Source: Chromobotia macracanthus
Taxonomy: Eukaryota; Chordata; Actinopteri; Cypriniformes; Botiidae
Assembly (NCBI GenBank): GCA_036877525.1
Contig: JAZGTH010000087.1
Coordinates: 2,772,001-2,836,000, forward strand
Direction of reading: 5' to 3'
DNA length: 64,000 nucleotides
Part shown: positions 12,201-24,190 of the stretch, piece by piece
Numbering within the stretch: the stretch's first letter is position 1
Layout: each line of letters opens with the position of its first letter
The notes under the pieces: model-generated
What the model saw: only the letters and a program-made list of their open reading frames with translations
The model's database searches: none
What the model was told of the DNA's origin: nothing
Position numbers and translations under genes: made by a program

Positions 12201-14636
12201 AATATACACAAGAATAAAATAATACAGATGACACTCTGAAAGAATTAACATAACGTAACGTAAACGGAAAGTTTAGAAGCAATCTCAGGCTGCTGTATTG
12301 ATGAAAAACTATAGATAATGAAGACTGTAAAATCGTATAATCTATAAATCATTCATCCTGACCTTTGCAAAAGGCCGCCTGTAGTTCAGTGGCAGTATTT
12401 GGAACATATCTCAGCAGTATATCAGATATGTATTTATCTGCAACCCCAGTCTGAACACCACAACAAGAATCTAAAAGTTCTACAATGAGTCAAAGCCATT
12501 GAAAAGACTTTAAACAAAATGTAAATTGAGTCTCACTTCTCACCGTCCTGCTGGCATCTGCATTACAATGCTACAGATTCACGGTAATATGGCATTCGTC
12601 AATATCTCGGTCTGTTTGAGAAAGAAATGATTTCACTTTAACTATGTTTCTATGATATTAAACGCTGCAGTATGTGTGTTGTGTATTCTTCAAAACAAAT
12701 GCAACAAAACAAAAAGTCCTTTTTCAGACTGCAGTGTGTATTTGGTGGCTGAAAAATGGATGCTGTTCTCACTTCTAGGTTTGGATCAGATAATGACCTC
12801 AGTTGTGTTCTGCACGGCCCATCTCCCTAATGCATAATGGCATAATTAAAAAGATTAGCATAGTGGAATATATGTTGTGATAATGAAAGCGTACAGTGAG
12901 GGTCGGGCATGTGGCTGAGCTTCTCAATCTGAAGTCAAGCACAGCCAGATTCTAACATGCTATGCTAATGTATCTCAAGGTTACATCGAAAACACGGCTC
13001 TTTTCTGGCTGAAAACACTATAGCGGGTCAATAAGGGAGTGCTTGACTTTAATATTATTACTTTCATTTCTGTAATAAGCTTTTTCATTTATAGTGTAGC
13101 GAAAAGAGTACAATTTTGCACTCTAAGAGCTTTCTGTTTTTATTATCTGTTATTACTGTATGCTTGTTAAAGACCCTAAGAAATTGAGTCAATATGTGCA
13201 TAGAAACATTTAAAGCCTTTAAAAGACATACATGTAAAAAACTGACAGTCTTTCTATTCCAAGAAATTTTATAAAAGTATTGACTCTACTGACTCTACAC
13301 AGATATCTGTCCAAAATATCCTCAGAATATCTGCTTATTGACAATTCATGTGACATTATCTAATCAGAGCTAATCATGGATGTTTTTCCAACACAACACA
13401 AATATTCCCGCATGAATTTTTCCTGCATGAAATATTTTAAGTGGAACATCGCTCACTAGATACAGTCTAAATGTGGACCCGCACAACTATGACAGAAGCG
13501 CCACTGACAGGAGAAGCTACATTGCATTGGATTTGTCATGTAGCCCATAAAGCCCATGATACCTCATTCTCCAGGAGAAAAAGCTTTAACCTGGAATTCT
13601 CAAACATTTCTAAACCCTCTTCCTGTTGTCCTCCATTCCACCTCATCCCCTCTCTACCACCTCGGCTCAACTTATCTAGCTGTTGCACACTCCTCGGCTT
13701 TCAAGGATGGACGCAAGAACGGAGGTATCCTGCGAAAGGGATTTATTTGGATTCATTATGTCAGTGTACAGCAAGGCCGAGCTGTGCCTGTGGAATCTCA
13801 TGATAACAAATATTAGATAGTTTACAACACAGACCTGCAATTCTTGCAGGATGATAAAGGGAAAGCGAGAGAGAGAAAGGGAGAGAAATATGATAAAGGG
13901 AAGCAGGGGTCATCCATTTCTGCAGTTTCAGCGCACACACATGCGCAGTGAGAGGTGCAAGGGCTCTCGTTAGTAGAAAGTAAATCTGCTCATCGGTTTC
14001 ATTCATAGTGGATTTGGTTTGACAGTGAACGTGCTTGCACTCGGCCCTGCGCTGTTAAATAAAACAGCAGAGAAAGTTTAAGCTGTCAGCCCATCTTTTT
14101 TACAGGCCCAATGACAACTCACTCATTTCTGCATCTCCCACATTGGAACAGATTGGCCATAGACAACAACACACACACTCCGACCTTTGAAGCTACATTA
14201 GTGAAGATCTCTTGTAACTTCAATGGTTTTCATACTAAGATAATATTACTTACAACGTCCTTTTATGAACAAGGAATTCTGGGCTGTTACTGTTTTTAGG
14301 CCCTTCTGTCGATCTCTATTAGAGCAGCATTGTGAGAGATCTCTGTCTGAAGGAAGAGGCCTCTTGAAGTTGCCGTTGACCCCCTAGACCTGAGGGCCCC
14401 TAAAATTAATACTGCCTTTCACTCCAAGAGTAACAGTTCTGATCCTACCCTTGAACCTAACCTCCACAGATACCAGTACTGAATCAAAACCTTATGTTAT
14501 CAAGGTACATTCATTTGTTAGTTCTAAGTGTATTTTGTTTTCAACAATAAAGTAAGTTTAAAGTTTTCTCAGGTTTCATTTAATGTTTAATTTTCATGAA
14601 GAAGCCCTCACAAGAATTGCAAAGCACGCTAATTAG
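9291..14636. other. intergenic, no gene seen; possible conserved non-coding patches
   Basis: No protein-like frame. Low-repeat patches with TAAT/ATTA motifs occur at 10110-10340. The 15-bp palindrome CCTCGCCAGGCGAGG lies near 9714-9728. CA/GA runs at 9780-9800 and 13865-13890 are short. Confidence 0.55.
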
Positions 14637-14830
14637 TCATTTAGTTGACACTTTATGCAAAGGGATTTACAGTGCACTTATTACAATGACATTCCCCCTA
14701 GAGCAAGGTGAGGTTAACCGGTTTGATCAAGGACACAATGCTGATAGTTCATGAATCAACTCTTGAGGGGGTTGAACCTTTAACCTCTCAGTTATCAGCC
14801 CAGATTCCAACCACTAAACTACAGTACACC
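14637..14830 (-). mobile_element. tRNA-derived SINE, full-length-like, minus strand
   Basis: Read on the minus strand, the head has box A TAGTTTAGTGG (fits TRGYNNARNGG) and box B GGTTCAACCCC (fits GGTTCRANNCC), about 35 nt apart as in a Pol III promoter. The tail TGTAAATCCCTTTGCATAAA resembles the LINE-derived SINE tail, followed by GTGTCAACTAAATGA. About 194 bp. Not a functional tRNA gene, because no consistent cloverleaf stems are visible. Confidence 0.7.
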
Positions 14831-15803
14831 ATCTCCCAACACTCATCAAGCTATTGAATTCTATAGGGTTACACACACCACACTAAGAAACCAACATATA
14901 AGATCACACAGGCCACGCTAAAAGATGTGAATTAATGAACCTAGGAAAGTAATGAAGTTATGATAGACACACACACGGATACACACAAACTAATCACAGT
15001 TGTGGTGCATGTGTGTTTGGATGTGGGTGGCATGTTAAGGATATAAGGAATGAAGCCATTATTTCCTACTTCTCAAGATAAACATTAGCTGAGAAAAAAG
15101 TGTGTTTTAATAAGACACAAGCAGTGAGTTACACACATACTACACCAATGTTTACACACACTCCCAACCGCACACCTCCAGCCGCAGTTCATTAAAATGC
15201 ATCTCACCTCAATAATTGATAGGAAACTATAAAATGGAAATGCGTGTTTGGTATTAATTAATCATTCGCAGACCGTAGCTAATCAGCACTTTTCACGGTG
15301 GTATTAGAACACACACACATATATACACAACCTTTAACACATGCACAGCACTGCAGGTTTTTCACAGCAGGTTATATAATTTGCTGTCCAATATTAAATG
15401 ACTGATATTACCATATTAATGAGTGGTACTCAGAGTGGAGAAGAAGGATTAAAACATGGCCATTGTGTGAAGAATGTGGACATTGTTTCTCAGGTTTTAA
15501 GCTAAAATGGGCACCTTTCGAAATTTGCATGCACTCACACATCTATTTGCTTCTCGTCCACCAAATATCTTAATCCTAGAGTTGCTGTTTATCTTTCGAC
15601 ACACACACACACAAACACACACACCACGCTCCCACCCTCTCCATGGCTGATTTCTGTTTAATCACAGCTCCAGGCAATATATGCATAGCTTGTGAGCATC
15701 CTGCAGTATTCCAGCATTCAAAAATGCTTCACCGCTGTCTCAAAATTATTCATAACATACATAAACCATACACTAATGTATTTGATTTATTTCACTTGTT
15801 TTA
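14831..15803. other. intergenic, no gene seen
   Basis: Contains a (CA) run (15598-15625) and a TAAT-rich low-repeat patch at 15180-15305 that may be conserved. No coding signal. Confidence 0.55.
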
Positions 15804-16322
15804 AGGATCGGTTCACCCAAAAATAAAAACTCTGTCATTATTTTACTCACTTTAAAAAGGTGCTTCACAATGCCACATAAAGAACCATTTTTGGCTGTAT
15901 GGTTCCATAAAGAACCTTTAACATCTGCAGAACTTTTCTCTTTCACAAAAAGTTGTCTGTAGTGTAAAAAGGTTTTAAGACTATGAAAAGGTAAGAAAGT
16001 AATGGTTCTTTTAAGAACCTTTGACTGAATGTTTTTTTGGGGAACCCAAAATGGTTCTTTTATGGCATCGCTGTGAAGAGCCATTTAAGAAACATTATTT
16101 TTTAGGCTGTTGCATTTTATAAAACAGATCTGAGAGACAATATGTGCTGACCTGTGCCTGTCAAAGTCTAACAATAACAAAAACATATAATAAAAGCAGT
16201 CGAAATTGCCCAGTACAGATTGTACAAAACATTTTATTTTGGGTTCCAGAGAAATATAACAGCACACAGGTTTGGAGAAACATGAAGGTGAGTAAATAAT
16301 TACAGAACATTCATTTTTGTGC
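15804..16322. mobile_element. MITE-type element (outer) with inverted terminal arms
   Basis: The left arm contains GGTTCACCCAAAAATAAAAA and TCTGTCATTATTTTACTCAC. The right arm is its inverse (GTGAGTAAATAATTACAGAA at 16288, then CATTCATTTTTGTG). This arm sequence is a widespread fish repeat end. No transposase is inside. A second element occupies 15851-16088. Confidence 0.75.
15851..16088. mobile_element. second MITE nested inside the outer one
   Basis: Arms: CTTCACAATGCCACATAAAG (from 15863) and, inverted, CTTCACAGCGATGCCATAAA (16078 backwards), both continuing into AGAACCATTTT. About 238 bp, non-coding, lying between the two arms of the outer element. Confidence 0.75.
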
Positions 16323-17484
16323 TCTATGCTTTTAATTCTATCCCTTTTTATTTCAAAGCTCAGGGCCTAAAATAACACATTTCAATTAGGTTTCCAAACC
16401 TCACACATACTGACTGGAAGCGTGTTTAATTTGCTGTTCTGAGATCAGTTGGCAGACACATTGAAAAGTAGTAAGCCTGACAGCTGCGCTCTCATTTCCC
16501 ATCCCTGAGCTGAAACCCATCGCTGGCAACGTCGCGTCTTACAGGCAGATCTTGCCATCAGAGGAGCTCGTAACTGGAGAAAAGAGACATATTCCTCCCT
16601 GAGATAAGAAAACTGAGAAGAATCGATGCGAGAGGAATAAGGATTTACTTTTTATCCTTCACTCACTCTTTCTCTCTTTTTCTGTAACTCACTGACTTTT
16701 TAAATTGCCTATCCCTGTGTCTTCTTGAACCTAACTTCAGGTGGGCCGGTTGCCGCTTCTGTTGAACTCTGGTACAGTCGGTGATGCGCGCAGCTCACGC
16801 GGCCAAAACACAGCCCACCAAGTGTGTGCGCATGTGAGTGTGGATGATACACTGCTTGTAACCCTGTGATATTGAGTTTCAGTTTGTTGGAGAGTGTCTG
16901 AGGTGAAAGCTTGTTCTCTGTAATAGGATTTCTGCCCAAAAGTGCGAAGCACCACATCACACAGTCACCCGTGTCCTCAGCTGTGGGCCAACTCAGCAGC
17001 GGGAATGCGTAATGCACTCTTCTACAGAAACGTAACTTAGAAATCGACTGTGCTCTCCGAAGGCAGTGAAAAACTTGGAATGCTTAAGAAGAAACATACA
17101 TTTTATTAAAGTCTCCCGCTCTCTCTCTCTCTCCTGCTTTACACGTTCTCTGTTTCAAGAACTGCACCAGGCCGATCCCTACGTCTTTGCACAAATTAAT
17201 AATAACATTAATATTTTTACAAGTTTTTAGGGGTACAAATTTCCTTTTAACAAATTCAGACCTTTTGTCCGGTATGTAGAAAGGTTTTCATTTAAAATAA
17301 ATCTAAAGTCTTTTAGAAATCCATCTTTAATCCTTGTATTTTGTGTAATCCACAAAACCCTTTATATTCCCTGCATTTGAAATACAAGAACATAACACAG
17401 CTTGACTTAGATTATAAAAGTTTAAAGATGTTCATTCAGGGCCCAGATCATTTGTTGTCATGATGAGGGATGCTGGCATGAGAC

Positions 17485-17506
17485 TGTGTGTGTGTGTGTG
17501 TGTGTG
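17485..17506. repeat. (TG)n microsatellite
   Basis: Eleven uninterrupted TG units. Confidence 0.95.
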
Positions 17507-17920
17507 AGTCTCCTAGATTGTGAGAACTGAATCAGTGATGCACTGCTTTAATTCCCATAAACTCAATAAAAACCAACACAGTTAAAGGGTTTCGTACACA
17601 CACTCAAAACTTTAAATGCAACTTCCAGTGCTGCGCTGGAATTCTGCTGGTAATATGTGTGTGTGTTTACATGTTTCTTGGCAGCACACTAAAATGCAAA
17701 TCACTGTTTGGAAAAAAGAGAAACAGCCTCCACACAAAGCAAACCTTCCTCTCTTTTCTCTCTCATCTGCTGTTAGTGTGAAGTGTGCATACTTTCAAAT
17801 AATGAAACACACACCCTCTCGCTCTCATAAAGAGAAACACTCACACACAATCTGTCATTTCAGAGGAAGGGAAATATCCCTGAAAATCATCGCTGAGGGA
17901 GGAGAAATATTGCTAAATAT

Positions 17921-17937
17921 CACACACACACACATGT

Positions 17938-17969
<32 letters not shown>
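17921..17969. repeat. (CA)n microsatellite
   Basis: CA units with a single ATGTG interruption at 17934-17938. Confidence 0.95.
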
Positions 17970-17970
<1 letters not shown>

Positions 17971-20900
17971 ATCTGTTCGGGTTGGTGGGTTTGTGTTTTT
18001 TCTATTTTGTGGATTTTCTATTTTGGGCTCAGTTATGTCTGTTTAATGTGTACATAACTGTGTAGATGTGTGGATGTGTTTATTGGTTGCAGTGAGTTTG
18101 TTTGTGTATCGTGGGAGATTAGTACATAGACTTTTGGGGTTGATATAGACTTTTACATTCAAACATTTTGGTGTTTGTAAAATATAAACATGACAAGGAA
18201 AATCTATACATGAGGGATGCATGCATTTGAAATATAAGTGTGTGTGTGTTATCCTCTGGACAACAAACACAGGAAAACAAAGCCAAAAAACTACTATGCA
18301 TGCAAGTAAGATTACTACAATAATCCATTTATAGAACATTTATTTTGTTCTGTCCTTTGACCTGGATACAAAACTCACAGTTTCACTCTTTAAAGTAACT
18401 GCAGTGTAATTTCCAGTTTGCTGTTGTAATCATATCTGCCTACATTTTTAAAGTTCTTTTAAAAGACACACCTAAATTATTAACGTTCATACACTTAAAA
18501 AACAACAACAGAGATCTCTGGCTTTGATGATGACAGCTTAATATGGCTTACACAAGTATGACATACTCTAAATCATCCTTTGGTCATGGAGGAACTTTCT
18601 CATCAACTGATCACTGGCCTCAGATTTCATGAATGGGGTTAGACTTGGGCTTAGGGTAGGACTTAAGTTAGAGCCAAAAACTTTGATCTGTGGCAATAAG
18701 ATCTGTGGTCGATGTTACAAAATAAGTTTATTAAGCATGAAAAACCATGCTTAAAAAACTATTTTCTGTTGTCATCATGTTGTTCATATAAATCAAACTA
18801 CAGTATTTACAAAACCACTCACTGCTCTCTCCTAGATATTTTTAGTATCTTTAATAAGCCCTCTGTAATTAAACATGAATATAAAGGTAGAAACTGTACA
18901 GATTATTTTTATCTGCTTCTTAGTTCAATCCCCATAGCATCAAATTAATATTAATGTATTTTTATACCTAATAATCATGCAGCGAAGACTGTGCAAGTAA
19001 TTTAAATAAATGTATACCTTTGTTTATATAATATATTTTTTTATTTCTGTTACCTGATTCTTTGCTGTGCTTTCAAAATTGTTTGTTTAATCGATCATTA
19101 AATTGCATTGGTATTGGCATAGACAACAGAAATTTTGATATCGAGACAACTCTAGTCATTGGCCGAGTACAACATTCCTGTCAACCAATCATTACTTTGA
19201 TTTAAAGTAGGTGTGAAGTTACGGTTAAGGCTGTGCTTGCTTGATTAAAATGTTCCAGGAACAACAAAGGATATTGATCCAGGGATGCGTCAGACTGGTC
19301 TAAATCATGCTGTGCCATGTGGATTTGGGCTGCATATACATTCACATAATGCAGAATATATTTTAGGTATTATACTCTCTGTATAGTCATCTGTTACTTA
19401 AAAATGGTCTTTTGAAGGGTATGTGGACAGATCGGCCATAACACAACCTTAATTGAAAAAAAAAAGTGTTCCTTGCCACAGCTGCCTTTTGTTTTTTGTA
19501 CAATTTTGTATTATACTTTTGCATAATGTTCCTGTACTTCATCTTCTCTAAAGCTGCTTTGCAACAATGCACGCTGGGAGAAGTGCTATGAAAAAAAATG
19601 CAGGATCGAAATTGATAAACTTCACATACATGATATAAAATGTCTATAGGGACAAGAAAACAGCTCGCTGCAGAAATGTCTGATTATCCCTCTGAGCTTT
19701 TTAATCATATATATTGTATTTATAGACAAACATGCATTCCCCATCTCAGTTCCTCCCCCTTTTCTTGGAAGAGTAAAGGAAGATTCACAGTCCCATGCCG
19801 AAATGACTATATGTCTGAATGATGGAAGAGGGACAGTGAGAGACAGACGCTCAGACATCTGTCCTGCTCCCTCCTCAGAAACAGTAATAACATGAGAGAA
19901 CTCTGTCCTATGAATTCTACATGAACTCTCTCTGCCTCATGCTTCTGTTTGGCTGCAGCGCTCAGGCTCAAAGCCCTCTGCTTCTGCATCCTACACACAC
20001 AGTCTCTTTGTGACCTCATTTTCACAGCTGATGGCCAGCCATTTGAAGATACTTTTGAATTATCGATTTTTTTCTGTGCTCTTGTGGCTGTTTATTCAGC
20101 AACACTGTCCTTGACACAGTGAGGTTTTAAAAGGATGTGTCCACTTGTGAAACGTTTTATAATTTGTGTTTTTCAAATTAAGTGCATTTTTTTCCAATTA
20201 AAAATTAAATTGAGGGTAATATATCATTATAAAATATATATTAACAATTGCAGTAAAAAATGAATTAAAAAACATATATCTTTATTTAGTATTTGCTATA
20301 CCTATATTTTTGCTTTAATGACACCATGTTCTCCCAGCATGATTTGAGATCGTGTGCTTCAGTTCAAGCAAGGAAATGTACAAAGGAGTTAACATGGTCA
20401 GTTATCACAAACTATCTTTTTAGGATTAGGATTGTGCAGTTAGAAGTTTTTAAATAATGTTTTCCACTTTATATTAATATGTTAATGTTTCTATCATTTA
20501 AAGATGACAGCCAGATCTATAAACCGTATCAACATTTATTTCCCTGAATTCACAGAATTAAGCTTTAATAAATCTGGGATGAGGTAACAGCAGACAAAAA
20601 TTAAACAGAGAATATAATTCTTCCGCTTTCTGAAGTCCAACATCCCACCCTTATTCTCAACAACCTAATCCTTCTCTCCTCCATCTGAGAGAGGCAGAGA
20701 GAGAGATGATGATAATGATGATTTTGACTGAGAGTTGGCTGTCTAAATAGCACACATGTGGGGCTTTACACATTTTTGGCAAGTTCAGAGAGAAAGGGTG
20801 CACAGCTTGAAGTCCAGGTGTGTTATAAATTTTCGCTCTTTCACATTTTTTTACCTCCCACAAAAGAGTGCCAAACTTTTCCACAGGAAATAGAAAACGG

Positions 20901-22886
20901 TGTAGTCCGAAATGACAAAACCATTATAGCATGAAAATCACTAGTATATAGAATAAATCCATCTTGCGGGAAATTGCGTTGTACGCGCACTGCGAGTACA
21001 CCGTGTTTATACAGTGCTGGTGTACTTGAGTTGGTGATCAATGAAATGTACAAATATGGAGACTGATTAAGATAAAGGTCTTCACGGCCTCATTAGAGGT
21101 AAGAGCTGTTAAAGGAACATGCTTGTTAACATGAAAGTGTATTAGTAGTTCAAGCTTATACGAAGTAGCTGGACATCTGCACCATCAAAGGCTTTCCACA
21201 CACGCGTATGCAAACAAGGATGTAACCTGTGTACCTGTGCCAAACATGAACGGACCTCAAGGCAAGATCAATGAAATAACTTATTTGCACTTGCATATGT
21301 GTGTGTGTGCTTTTTGAACCTTGTTCATGAGGGCAGATTTCTCCAGTAGTGACATTCACAGCAGATGAAATACTGCGGAACATAGACCTTCCAGTGCTGA
21401 ACACACACACAGCAGCTTATAAAACACTAATATAATTTTAACACTAGAGGTTTTGATGCAGTTTCAGGATTGATTTTCTATAAAGATCGGTTCAGTTTAA
21501 TAATGTAAAAGCCATCCCATGGAACTCGACTGGCACACCAAGCAACCTCAGGAAAGATGGTATAGGAGGAGTAGATGGATCACTCAATATGAACTTTCAG
21601 TTATAAGATCAATTGCCTTTTTGATTGATGTATAGACTTTTTTTGCTGCGCACTAGCTGGACCCTAGAGATTCGATCTACAGAGGCAAAATTAGAAGACT
21701 GTTGTTGTAAGATTTGTTGTTGTAAGAATTGAAATGTTGGTTTGGCATCCTAGCACAGTGTAAATATGACTAGCAGGGCCAAGATTGCAATCAAATTTGG
21801 GTTTGGATTCAAACAGACACACAAAGTGTGAAATAAGACAAGACGTTACATAAGCACAGACTATACACGTATGTGAATTCCAAAACATAAATACAAGCAG
21901 TCTGCTTGAGCTGAATTCCTACAAATGAAAATGGATTGAAAATAGAAAAAGAAATGACTTCTCTTTGTATTTATTCTGTCCGTTCGTTTAAAAGAGGTTT
22001 GAGGGTCTGTTGGCGATCAATTACAGCACAGATGACTGTGCTTCAGTTTTCATCATCGCCTTTCAAACCTCTTAACATCAGCACCCTCACGTCATTGTTT
22101 ACCAGGCAAGATCATTCTGTGATGTTTTGCTCCTTGTCCAGATGACAGTCAAACAAGATGAAAAACAGATGAAATTTGAAACATATTCCACTTTCAACTA
22201 AACCTTAGCTTCATTTTTATAGTTTATAATTAATTTTTAACTAAAACGTAATTAAAAACCTATCCAAAAATGTTTTTTATTAAGGTTACTAAAGGGGCAA
22301 CTTAAGAATCTGGAGGCACAATAAGCTTTGAGCGGCTTGCATTGAAAACTGGACAAAAAGTCTCACGCAGCTTTGGTTGGAAAAATAATTGCTTTGTGCT
22401 CTCTACAGTTACGAGCAGCATGTGTCAACAGCTTGTTTTGATGCAGCACTTCTAATGGAAACTTCCACATTTCTTCAGCTGTTTCAGCACAGTAATGGTA
22501 TTTCACATACAGTGTGTACAATACACATGACCAGACATACACGTCCCATATGACAGCACAAGGCAGAACTGTTTGATCGGGTGTCAGAAAGAGAAGATAA
22601 AAAAGACAGAATTATTTTCTCTGAGACACAAAGAGAAAACATTGGTGAATGTTAGTGAGTCTTATCCTGTTAACTGGACACACTGTGTTGACTTTCTTTG
22701 CTTTGAAAGCTGCAAATCGTAACTATTGTTGGTTTACAATTAACAAAGATATGAACAAAGCTATTGAGCAAGTGCATAACAGATCAGTGTGCAAAACTGT
22801 CTCCTTACCCACATTTGCGACGGTAAGCTTGTAATGATTTATAATTTGAGCTGTCGTGTCTGATTTCCAGGGAAACGTAAGCTAGT

Positions 22887-22958
22887 GTTCCTGTAGTTCA
22901 ATTGGTAGAGCATTGCATTAGCAGTGCAAAGGTTTTGGGTTCAATTCCCAAGAAGTAC
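22887..22958 (+). mobile_element. tRNA-derived SINE head
   Basis: GTTCCTGTAGTTCAATTGGT (box A-like TAGTTCAATTGG) followed by perfect box B GGTTCAATTCC at 22938-22948. Very similar to the head of the element at 52251. The usual tail is missing; a different repeat begins about 70 bp further on (23030). Confidence 0.75.
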
Positions 22959-23029
22959 ATATACTGACAAAATGTTTAATGAAGTTTAGCTTCATTGGAC
23001 TTCAACAGAGGTAGGTAAACTAAATTTTA

Positions 23030-23090
23030 TGTTTCAAATAGAGATGGTGATAGAGAGTCAACAGTTACGGATTGCAGCTTTAAAGACATC
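23030..23090. repeat. dispersed repeat, copy 2
   Basis: TGTTTCAAATAGAGATGGTG and the following bases match copy 1 at 4681-4740. Confidence 0.65.
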
Positions 23091-23814
23091 CAAATAGCTT
23101 AATGAAATTGTTGCTGTCATAAAACAGTGAAATACAGTGTTGAGGCTGTTACAATTTAATGCCACAGTATTTTGCTAACCTTATCAATCCACAACTGTCA
23201 ATTAGAAATAGTGTTATGACAATAGTCATCAAATAGACAACAGATCAGAAAACACACCAAAACATTACAAAAAACATTAAAAGCAACTCAATTTCATGGC
23301 TATTCATAACTGTTTTATGTTTTAATGAATTTGTGAATGATTCGTATGAATTCGTTCAATCTCATTCATGCATTTCTTTTTCCCTAGTGACGGGTTTAGG
23401 AGTGAGAACAGTTATCCGTAACCGTAATACCTCCTTTTTCTAATAATAATCATATTGTACAAATTAATACAAAATTGTGACCTCAAATAGTCACGTTTTT
23501 CTCTAAGATCCCATACAAATTAACATGACATATTAAAATGGCAATATGTAGCACTTAACAGAATGCTTAATAGATGCTGCTCTATTGATAATAGCAGCAC
23601 ATGAATCCCCTTTCATAATAAAAGTCTTTGTTTGCACAGACAATTGAGTTAGACTTTGAAGGGGCCCAATAGTCATCTTTGAACATGCTGTATTTTGATT
23701 ATGGCACAAACCATTTATGTTTCCTTTTCAGAGTGTGACAGCTCCTGGTCACTATATCGTAACCTTTCATTATGCAGTCAGAGAGCAACAATTCTTCCAG
23801 ATGTTTTACTTTCG

Positions 23815-23905
23815 CATTTCACAAGACAAAATAACAGCATGCAGGTTTGGAACAACACGACAGAATGACAGAATGTTGAATTTTTGGTGAAGCAATACTT
23901 TAACA
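23815..23905 (-). mobile_element. partial MITE arm
   Basis: On the minus strand it reads AAAGTATTGCTTCACCAAAA, then TTCTGTCATTCTGTCGTGTT and a CAAACCTGCATGCTG-type block. This matches the order of blocks in the right half of the outer element at 15804-16322. Confidence 0.6.
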
Positions 23906-24139
23906 GAAAGGACAGAAAACAAACACATAAAAGACAGCTATAAATATTGTATGCACAGACCAACTTTCTGACAAGAATGAAAACATTTACCTTTAAAAAA
24001 AGTCTTTGCTGTGATGTTTTATTTAATAATAAACTCTGGGTTTTGCTGGAATTTTATTCCAAAAGTATTAGGGGACTAATTCCTGTATCTGCCTATCAAA
24101 ACAAACACAACCTGTATTTATTGTTAGTTTAGTCCATGA

Positions 24140-24159
24140 CAAACAAACAAACAAACAAA

Positions 24160-24190
<31 letters not shown>
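24140..24190. repeat. compound (CAAA)n(CA)n microsatellite
   Basis: About six CAAA units running directly into about 13 CA units. Confidence 0.95.

Larger units (their letters stand above)
16323..22886. other. intergenic, no gene seen
   Basis: No conserved reading frame. Holds (TG)n at 17485-17506, (CA)n at 17921-17969, a low-repeat patch at 16400-16640, and a piece near 19130-19290 (AATGTTCCAGGAACAACAAA) that resembles a dispersed fish repeat. Confidence 0.55.

Noticed and set aside
17616..18065. Open frame of about 149 codons, plus strand
   Set aside because: It reads through a (CA)n tract giving His-Thr runs, with no recognisable protein.
22887..22958. tRNA gene
   Set aside because: Promoter boxes are present but stems are imperfect, and the same head recurs with a SINE tail at 52251. 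It is a SINE head, not a working tRNA.
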